Assembly: GCA_000151295.1 (NCBI GenBank)
Contig: GG745331.1
Location: 1,557,417-1,621,416 of the forward strand
Origin: Allomyces macrogynus ATCC 38327
Taxonomy: Eukaryota > Blastocladiomycota > Blastocladiomycetes > Blastocladiales > Blastocladiaceae
Direction of reading: 5' to 3'
Length of the DNA: 64,000 nucleotides
The position numbers and the translations under genes are program-made. The notes under the pieces were generated by a model. It was not told the DNA's origin. It saw only the letters and a program-made list of their open reading frames with translations, and ran no database searches. Each line of letters opens with the position of its first letter. Positions within the stretch are counted from its first letter, which is position 1. This document shows positions 54,321 to 64,000 of this stretch, piece after piece.

Positions 54321-55187
54321 ATGAAGCTTCAGCTCGCCCTTCTCCTTACGCTCCTCCCTGCGGCAGCCATTGCGCGTCCTGCGCAGGTTGACGACAGTGC
54401 CGATTTCCGCACCGCAAACAAGGTGCTCGCCGCCAAGCTCGATGGCAGCAAATCGGCGCTCCAAGTCGGATCGCCGTGTCCCGCGGAGCTCAATCAGGAG
54501 GGCGCCGTCGTTTGCGCCGGGAACCAGCTGGGTATGTTGGGCACATGTTCATTGGCCCGATTTGTGCTCTGATCACAGACGAATCGATCGCGTTTTCCTC
54601 TCCCCGAAGCTCGTTGCATTGGCGGGCAAGTCGCGGGCCCGTTCCAATCTTGTGCCGGCGCGCTCAACTGCCAAGTCCTCCCGCTCGTCAACAAGCCGGG
54701 CGTCTCTGTGACGTGCGACACGGACGCTGACAAGTTCGCTCGCATCGGCGCAGCTGCGGGTGCCGGCACTGGTGCGAATGCCCCGTCCAAGACGGGCGGC
54801 GGCACACCGGCCAAGCCAGGCAAAAAGTCGACCGACGGTGGTGCCGCCGGCGGTCCCAAGAAGACCGGGAAGAAGGTGGGGAAGAGGGCGGGAAAGAAGG
54901 CCGGTGAAAAGGGCAACAAGAAGGGCAAAAAGGCCGACAAGCAGGGTGACAAGAAGGGTGGCCGGAAGCAAGGTGCAGACAAGAAAAGGTCAACGGACCC
55001 AATGACCACGTCGCCTGCCGACTCGCAGGTTCCGACTGCGACGGCGCCAGAGACGACCGATCCAACGGCGACGGACCCATCTACAACCGATCCGCTTACG
55101 ACCGCGGATCCGACCGTGGATCCGACCGCGACGGCGACGCCCGAGGACCCGACGACGGGTGAGAACGCGGGCGACCAGACCGAGTAA
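54321..55187 (+). CDS. Small secreted Cys-containing protein with Lys/Gly-rich and Thr/Pro-rich tail
   Basis: ATG at 54321 begins MKLQLALLLTLLPAAAIARP, a clear signal peptide with likely cleavage after Ala-Ile-Ala. Exon 1 ends near the GTATGT donor at about 54531 (CAGNQL), and a second exon resumes near 54590-54625 with CIGGQVAGPFQSC, then LNCQVLPLVNKPGVSVTCD. Six cysteines spaced over about 60 residues suggest a small disulphide-bonded domain, of a kind common in fungal wall or secreted proteins. It is followed by about 75 residues dense in Lys and Gly (GKKVGKRAGKKAGEKGNKKG) and a tail of Thr/Pro/Asp repeats (TTDPTATDPSTTDP) likely to be O-glycosylated. No GPI signal. Family not recognised. 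Stop TAA at 55185-55187, convergent with the cyclophilin gene. Confidence 0.7.
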
Positions 55188-55262
55188 AGAGAGATTTGGG
55201 AGGTGACAGCACGCCCGCTGGTCAGGTGTGTAGTGGAGCTGTAAATGAAATGATCATGTTGT

Positions 55263-56167
55263 CTACTTTTTCGCGACCCCACAATCGCTGACCCACACCT
55301 TGGACGTTGGGGTGCCCGATGCCGACCCGAGCGCGTCCAAAGACGCGAGGACATCCATCCCCTCGACCGTCTCGCCCAGCACGACGTGTTTACCCTCGAG
55401 CTTGGCGTACTTGGCCGAGTCGTCGGACAGGCAGAAGAAGAACTGCGACGTGTTCGAGTTTTTCCCGCTGTTGGCCATGGCTGCCATTCGCGTTATGCAA
55501 TCGGAAATCAGGTCAGTATCAACTTCGCGACGAGAAGACAGCGAAAAGAAAAATATGAGCATACCGAGTGTCCCCCGCTTCCACCCCTTGCGCAACCCGC
55601 CCTTTTCGTCGTTGAACTTGCCATTGTAGATGCTGTCGCCACCCGACCCATCCTTGCGTGTCACGTCGCCGCCCTGCGCGACGAACCCCGACACGATGCG
55701 GTGCATGGGAACGTCCTTGTAATGCAGTGCCGCCGTCTTGACGGCCTTGGACATGCCCTTGGACCTGGTGCAGAGCGCGACAATGTTATCGTGCGCCTTG
55801 GGCGCATCTTTCCGATCGTAGAGCTGCACCACGACGCGGCCGAGCACGAGCGGCGTCGGGACTTGCAGGCGGGGTGCACCCTGTCATCGTTGTTCGCAGG
55901 TGCATGGTCAGATCATGATCAGACGCTTGAGATCACGATGCGGACGGCCGACCGGACCTTGGCCGAAAACTCGCGCTCGCCGTCCCAAACCGACAAGAGC
56001 AGCTCTTGCTGGTCGTCCGTCAAGTCGGCGGGCGCGGTACTTGATGGAAGGCCGTAAATGGCGCCCTTGGTGCGCAAAAACGCGGTCGTGTTATCGTAGG
56101 CGGCCTCCTCGGCCTGGTGCTCGTCAACATTGCCGCTTGAGAACTCGAAGAAGATGCGGTCGGTCAT
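55263..56167 (-). CDS. Cyclophilin-type peptidyl-prolyl isomerase with N-terminal insertion (254 aa)
   Basis: Exons 55937-56167, 55565-55880 and 55263-55480, joined by introns of 56 and 84 bp, sum to 765 bp with stop. The protein opens MTDRIFFEFS, which looks like the first beta strand of a cyclophilin, but about 75 residues (acidic, with DDQQELLLSVWDG) intervene before GRVVVQLYDRKDAP. Then come HRIVSGFVAQGGD with the catalytic Arg, a GSGG-SIYNGKFNDE loop, RGTLAMANSGKNSNTSQFFFCL and KHVVLGETVEGMDVL. The Trp that gives cyclosporin sensitivity (Trp121 of human CypA) is not present in the SAKYAKLEGKHVV stretch. Cyclophilins catalyse cis-trans isomerisation of X-Pro bonds. No targeting signal, so probably cytosolic or nuclear. 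The start at 56165-56167 is supported by the in-phase splice to the catalytic domain. Confidence 0.85.
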
Positions 56168-56570
56168 GGCGGGAATTATTTCTTGCAGCTGTTGTCAGTG
56201 ATATTTTCGTGGTGAAATCGGCAGAGGCGAAGCGGGCATCACCGTGCTGCACGTCCCGCGCCACAACGACCAACGTGTCTCCACTTTTCTTCCAGTTGTG
56301 GGCGTCAACGACTGGCCAACCACCGCGAACACCAACATGGCCACGCCAGACCACGCTTGCTCCCGCTCTTGCGCGCCGACAGCTTGCTGCACTCGATGCG
56401 CGCTTGCCTGACCGACTGGATCCGCGCACCGGCCACCGCGCGCGGCTGATCAACGACCCCCAACCGCGTGTTCTCGCTTCCTGGACGTTCTCGACCGCAA
56501 CTGGGCCGACCCCGCTGCGTCGCCGTGTCGCGCCGCCTTTGCGCCCGCACCACCGCGCCAGCGTCCCGCG
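56168..56570. other. Divergent promoter region, cyclophilin and golgin genes
   Basis: About 400 bp shared upstream region. No recognised coding sequence. Confidence 0.45.
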
Positions 56571-59500
56571 ATGCTGCTGCGGTCGCGCGTCAAGCGTGGC
56601 CTGGCCTCGGCCCAGGCTGCGCTCACGCTCGCAACGGGCCCGCTCATGGCCGCCTCGGCGTCAACTTCATCGCCATCGACCCAGGTCTCACCTGTTGACG
56701 AGAAACCGAGCTCGTCGATTCTGGCCGTCGCTGCAGAGGGGTTCCGTCCGCTCCTGTCGCGCACCGATGAGCAGGACGAGTCGGTGCCTGTCAACGAGCA
56801 TCCGTTGAGCGACTCAACGCCTGCTGCTGCTGCTGCACCCGATGCGGCGGCCGATGCCGCTGCCGCGGCGGCCACGATCCAGCAGCTGCAGGACCTCGTA
56901 CGCGCGATGCAGCGCAAAATGGACGACATCAACATGGAAAAGGAGTCGTGGCGGCAGCAGTACTTTGCCGCGATTGACCAGATCGCGAGTAAACCGGTCG
57001 TCCGGTCGGCCGATGCCAAGGTCGGGCCCGACACCGACGAAATGGATGCGAAAGTGCACGAGGTCGAGGCGGTTCATGCCGAGGTATGGTTTCTTGGGGA
57101 GATGGTGTCGGTTATGGTGTTGACATTCGATTTTAGGTCGTGAATGGGCTCCGTGACGAGGTCGAGCGTCTGCAAGTGGACCTGAAAGCTGCGCAGAATG
57201 CTGCGGATGCCGCAAAGAGTGATCAGGTACGGCTTACGTTCGCATTTCTGCATTCGACCGTTGGCAGGAAAAGTGCGCAACGTCCTTGATTGACATCATG
57301 ACTTGTTCGTGCAATCGCAGAGGACCGAGCAGGACAAGGCGAGCTCGCTTGGCGCCCAACTCGCTTTGCTCAAGGAACAGCACGAGAAGGTACGCCGGTT
57401 GTGCGTCCTCGCTTGTTCTTTCCTTCCCCACAATACCGTTCGACTAAACGATCCGGCTCCTCGTAGGAAGTGACCGAACTCAAGGAGCAGGTGCGTCTCT
57501 GTTTACCCCAAGTTTTGGAGCGCCGGGAAACCGCGATTGACCGTGAAATGATATTTACAGCTGCAACAAGCAGAATCGCGCGCTCGCTCGGCACTTGCCA
57601 CTCCTCCCATCGAATCCGCGCCGTCGCCAGCTGAACCCGACCATGTCTCCGAATCGCCTGCCTCCGCCCCCGCCCCGGCCACCTGCTCCGTCGCAATCCA
57701 AACGGAACTTGACGACCTGTCTCCCTCCGACCGCTCGATTGAGCCGACGCCGATCACATGCGACGCCGAGCTCCCGACGGTCCCCTTCGACACACCGCTC
57801 ACGCCGCCGCGTTCCGTGGCCGACGCGAGCCTGCAAACCGACTCGACCAACACGTCTGCATTGACTGACATTCCCCTGACCCCACCCTCCCCGACCACGC
57901 ACGCCACGTCCACGCAAACCGACGACGACTCGAGCCTCCCGAACCCCGAAGCCATCCAGGCGCTCGAAAAGCTCTTGGTTGTGCAGCACGAGCAGGATCT
58001 GGCCGCCGCGCGGCAAGAGCACACGCGCAGCCTCGACCAATTGACGCGGCAGCACGAGCGCGTAGTTGCCGATTTGCGCGAGGAGCACGCGCGCGATATG
58101 GAGGTGCAGGCCAAGAAACACGAGTGGTCGGTCATGGAAGTGCGCCGGCGCGTGCGCGACGAGCATGCCGCGCAGCTGGATGCCGCGGAGAGGGCGCATG
58201 TCGAGGCGGTGGGCAAGGTGCGCGAGGAGATGGTAAGGGAGAGGGAAGTGGTGGAGGAAGAGCATGAGAAGGTACGTTTGCTGAGTGGGGAGTTAAAGCG
58301 GTTGGGTCTTGGATTGACGTTGGTTTCGTTTTGCCAGGCTATGGCCGCGGTCCGTGCCGAACTGCGCCAAGTGCAGCAAAAGGGCGAAGAGTTCCAGGAA
58401 CGGCTGCGGATTTACGAGACACAAATGCGCACGCTCGCCGACGAGTCCCGCGACGCAGCGCTCCTGCGCGACCAAGTCCAGAAACTCACGGCCGCACTGC
58501 TCTCTGCCGAGTCCCGTGCCGCCGCGGCACTCAAGGACGGCAGAAGAACGTGTCGCCGAGTACCAAGCGGCGCACGACACGGTCAAGCTCCTGCTCGACC
58601 AGCGCACCGCGCAGTGCGCGCAGCTCGAGGCCACGGTCGCGGGCATGACCAACGATTTGGCGCACCTCAAGGCCGATCTCGAGTCGGCCAATACGGCGTC
58701 GGCCCAGGCCGCGTCAGACGTGGCCACGGCACGGACAGCGTTGTCCGTCCACCGGCGCGATTTGGCCACGGCGACGAGACGGATTGCCGAGCTCGAGGCG
58801 CAAATTGATTCGGAGCGCGCGGCTCTGGCCGAGGCGGTGGCCCGGGCCGAAGCGTCGGCGGCCGACTTGCGCGCCCAGTTTACGGCGGTCGAAGAGTACG
58901 CGCAGAGCTTGGCGGCTGAGGTACAGCGCGCGCGTGCTGAGCGGGAAGAGGCGATGCGGGATGCCGAGGATGCGCGAGAGGAAGCGCAGCGTGTGCATGG
59001 GCAGGTTCGACACGTCGAGGCTCAAGTCGTCGAGCTACAGTACCAGATCGCGGCGCTCGAGGTCGAGCGCGACCGCGCACGCGAGCTCGATGCGACCATT
59101 GCGCAGTTGCATGATCAGGTGGGGCAACAAGTGCGCGAGATTGAGGACTTGCAGACACGCGAGATGCAGTACAAGAACGTGAACAAGTCGCTCAAGGACG
59201 AGTTGCGCAAGTTTGCCACGCGCACGGCGAGTTTGCCGGGCACGCCGACCAAGTCGGTCGGGTCGCCGCGGTCCATGCACAGCGAGCTATCGTGGCCTCC
59301 CCCTTCCACCACCCACGCTGCGACTCCCACCCTCGCAACCGGCGGTGGACTTGAAGGTGCCGCCTCGTTCCGTTCCGCATCCCCGTCGCGCTCGCCGCTT
59401 CTGACCAATGCAGTGCGTGGTCATCATCATGCAGCAGGATGGCCCGGCGGACCCGCACATGCTGGCGACGTGCGCGAAGTCAATGTCACGTACCTCAAGT

Positions 59501-59661
59501 CGGTCCTGTGGTCGTTCTTGGAGAAGCGGACCATGCGCGCACAGCTCGTGCCGGTGCTCCGCGCGCTGCTTGCGTGCACCGAGGACGAGATGCGGCGATT
59601 GCAGGCGGCCGTCGATCACCAGGGCGCCGCGCACTCGTTTTTGCCGAGTTTGTTTTCGTGA
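56571..59661 (+). CDS. GRIP-domain golgin (trans-Golgi coiled-coil tether), one apparent frameshift
   Basis: Exons 56571-57083, 57137-57226, 57321-57389, 57467-57490, 57561-58271 and 58338-59661. The first five are each a whole number of codons; the last is 1,324 bp, one base over, because of an apparent single-base insertion at 58537-58541 (CTCAAGGACGGCAGAAG), so the frame changes there. Heptad-rich coiled coil runs through exons 1-5 (for example EEHARDMEVQAKKHEW) and most of exon 6 (AELEAQIDSERAALAEA). The C-terminus has EVNVTYLKSVLWSFLEKR then RAQLVPVLRALLACTEDEMRRLQ, a GRIP domain with the key Tyr, which binds ARL1 at the trans-Golgi network. The stop TGA is at 59659-59661. Closest in layout to Imh1 and golgin-245/97. 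The frameshift may be a sequencing error. Confidence 0.82.
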
Positions 59662-62183
<2,522 letters not shown>

Positions 62184-62499
62184 AGAGGGGGTGGTGGACT
62201 GGGGCCCATGGGAGAGGGACTTTGTTTCATGGTGTTGTGGATAATTTATTGCAGCCTTGGCGTTTTCCATTTGTCGTGCTGGTGGAGTGCGTGAGAATGG
62301 TAATGGCAGGACAGTCGGCTGATGGTGACTGAATCGCGACTGGCCCACCGAAAATCAGCCAAATCGTCGCCAGGTCGTTGCGGCCCACCTCGCCGTTGAC
62401 CGCGACGATCCCGACGAGCTCCACTCACTCAATCACAATCCGCACGGCGCAATTACGACACCATCGCGACGACGACCTCACGACCGCGAGCGCGCCACC
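62184..62499. other. Intergenic, desaturase to terminal gene
   Basis: About 316 bp; 3' flank of crtI and promoter of the gene at 62500. Nothing else recognised. Confidence 0.4.
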
Positions 62500-64000
62500 A
62501 TGCCGCCCAAGCCGTCGCCGCGCAACAAGGCGCGCAAAGGCACCGGCCGCAAAGCTCCCGGCCCTGCACCCGCCCCATCGCGTACAGCGGCCGCCGCGAC
62601 CACCACGACCACGACCAACAACCCGGCACCCGCACCCGCACCGGCCAATGGAACGAATCCACTGAGCGGCGGCACTATTCTCCCACCCGAGACCGCGCAG
62701 GCGTGGGCGACGCTGATTTCCGGATGGTCGGCCGCGACCCGCGCAGCCACTGTCTTGCAGCAGCAGGGGATGATGGGGTTACCGCCAAGTCTGCAGGGCC
62801 CTGTCGCGGAATTCGCCAAGGGCGGGCCGCCGATTGGACCGATTCCGGGGAGCACGCCAGTGGCCAAGGCCGCGCTGGCAGCGACGACCGCTGTGCCCAT
62901 GGCCAAGGCGACAACGACCGCCGCGCTGTCGGCAACGCCGGCGAATCCCGCACCCGCGCCCGCTCCCGCCCCCGCCCCCGCCCCCACTGCTTTCGGATCC
63001 ACGACGGCGACGCTCGCTCAGCTCCTCGCGGCGCCGCCGGCCGCGTCCCTTACGACTCTGGCCGCGGGCAACCCGGCCGCGCCGAACCCGGACGATTTCC
63101 TCAAGCACATGGTCAACATGATCGCCGACTCGCAGGGGGACGCGATCATGGAAACGCTCCTGCAGAACCGCACGCTCAGCGGTGACACTGGGTCTCCCAC
63201 TTCCAGCTCCACCGGCGACGCGTCCGGCGCGCATGCTGCTGCAGACGACAGCGACGTCGACACCTCTTTCGCTCCCACCGCCAACGCTGCTGCGCACGCT
63301 GCTGCGGCCACGTTACTTTCCGGCGGCGGCGGCAAGCCCGCCGGCACCAAGGAATCGACCAAACGGCGCCGCGCGCCCGTCTTTGGCCCACTACTCAAAT
63401 CGGCCGGCGCGAATTTGCACGCTCCGACGAAACCGGGCGGTGCGCCTGCGGCTGCGGGGGCGGCAGCTGCGTCGTCGCACTTGTCGCGAACGCCTGATTT
63501 CGAGAGTTTTCATCGCGCCATGGCGATCACGATGACGTCGCCATTGTCGGTGCTCATGAATGGTCGTGGCGAGCTGGATCCGATGTTAATTACGTTGACG
63601 CAGGCGGAGACGACGACGGCGGTGGTGGGCGAGGAGAAGAAGGGAGGAGAGGGGGAGAAGAAGGTGGCGGCGGGGACGGGCCCGAACGAGATTGATTTGG
63701 AGGTGCTCGCGAAACGGCTGGATGCGGACCCCGCGCGGTTAGCGCAGGAGTTACCGGTCGTGGTGCGTTTTCTTCTGGATGTCGGAGAATGGTGAGCGGG
63801 ACTGACGATCTGCTGGTGTAGAAAGCCTACGGGCCCGCGATTCGCGCGTACAGTACGGCCTCTTGCTCTCGACGTGGTGGAAGGGCAATGGGAGACTGAT
63901 GTGAGCATTCCGACGCATTCTCTAGTCCAGGCCCTGCTCAAGATCCCCATCGACCTCGAAGTCCTCGCCGGTATCACCGACAAGCGCATTCTCGACGTGT
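62500..64000 (+). CDS. Ala/Pro-rich protein with probable TFIIS-N-like (LW) domain, 3' end outside window
   Basis: ATG at 62500 in a CACCATG context opens MPPKPSPRNKARKGTGRKAP. The first 390 residues are low-complexity, rich in Ala, Pro and Thr (APAPAPAPAPTAF), with a basic KRRRAP stretch that could be a nuclear localisation signal. Then IDLEVLAKRLDADPARLAQELPVV leads to a donor near 63762. Exons beyond it appear to read SLRARDSRVQYGLLLSTWW then, after an intron near 63899-63924, ALLKIPIDLEVLAGITDKRILDV. The pattern GLxxLxxWW...LLxxIPIDLExLxxxxI resembles the TFIIS N-terminal/LW fold found in PNUTS, IWS1 and similar nuclear factors. The domain is incomplete here, so the family is not certain. 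A PNUTS-like role is only a guess. Confidence 0.55.

Overview
The window is eukaryotic nuclear DNA with fungal gene structure: GC-rich, compact, with many short GT-AG introns (about 55-110 bp) and spacers mostly under 800 bp. Gene content fits a fungus: DUF1688/URC4, a fungal CrtI-type phytoene desaturase, a Bye1-like PHD/TFIIS-M/SPOC protein, RIM2, OXP1 and GFA1. High GC, a carotenoid desaturase and low-complexity lineage-specific proteins would suit a zoosporic fungus such as Blastocladiomycota, but that placement is inference. Gene spans include introns; where exon joins were worked out base by base, this is stated.

Layout: 1-4.1 kb, 3' part of a Sec7-domain ARF-GEF. 4.1-10.9 kb, an accessory block: two small intact I78-type protease inhibitor genes, a Gly/Met-rich gene, a decayed amino-acid permease and a Gln/Ala/Pro-rich gene. 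10.9-24.6 kb, conserved genes: Bye1-like, a short-chain dehydrogenase, the mitochondrial pyrimidine nucleotide carrier RIM2, a UBE2G1-type E2, SF3B4 and GFA1. 24.6-27.8 kb, a gene-poor stretch with an orphan exon relic and a second Gly/Met-rich gene. 27.9-35.1 kb, 5-oxoprolinase and, divergently, the acetyl-CoA transporter SLC33A1. 35.6-39.4 kb, a second Gln/Ala/Pro-rich gene followed by one intact and three decayed I78-type copies. 39.7-44.6 kb, a C2-RasGAP and URC4. 45.4-51.4 kb, three tandem F-box-like genes, only the middle one intact. 51.5-64 kb, RFT1, a small secreted Cys/Lys/Thr-rich protein, an unusual cyclophilin, a GRIP-domain golgin, a CrtI-type desaturase and the 5' part of a protein with a probable TFIIS-N-like fold.

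The housekeeping genes cover membrane traffic (Sec7, golgin), sugar and N-glycan supply (GFA1, RFT1), acetyl-CoA delivery to the ER (SLC33A1), glutathione turnover (OXP1), pyrimidine handling (RIM2, URC4) and RNA processing or transcription (SF3B4, Bye1-like). They do not form one pathway.

The most unusual part is a set of three accessory families, I78-type inhibitors, Gly/Met-rich proteins and Gln/Ala/Pro-rich proteins. They sit together at 4.6-10.1 kb and recur, dispersed and partly inverted, at 26.2-27.8 and 35.6-39.4 kb, with conserved promoters and many broken copies. Together with the F-box trio this is a clear picture of gene birth and death.
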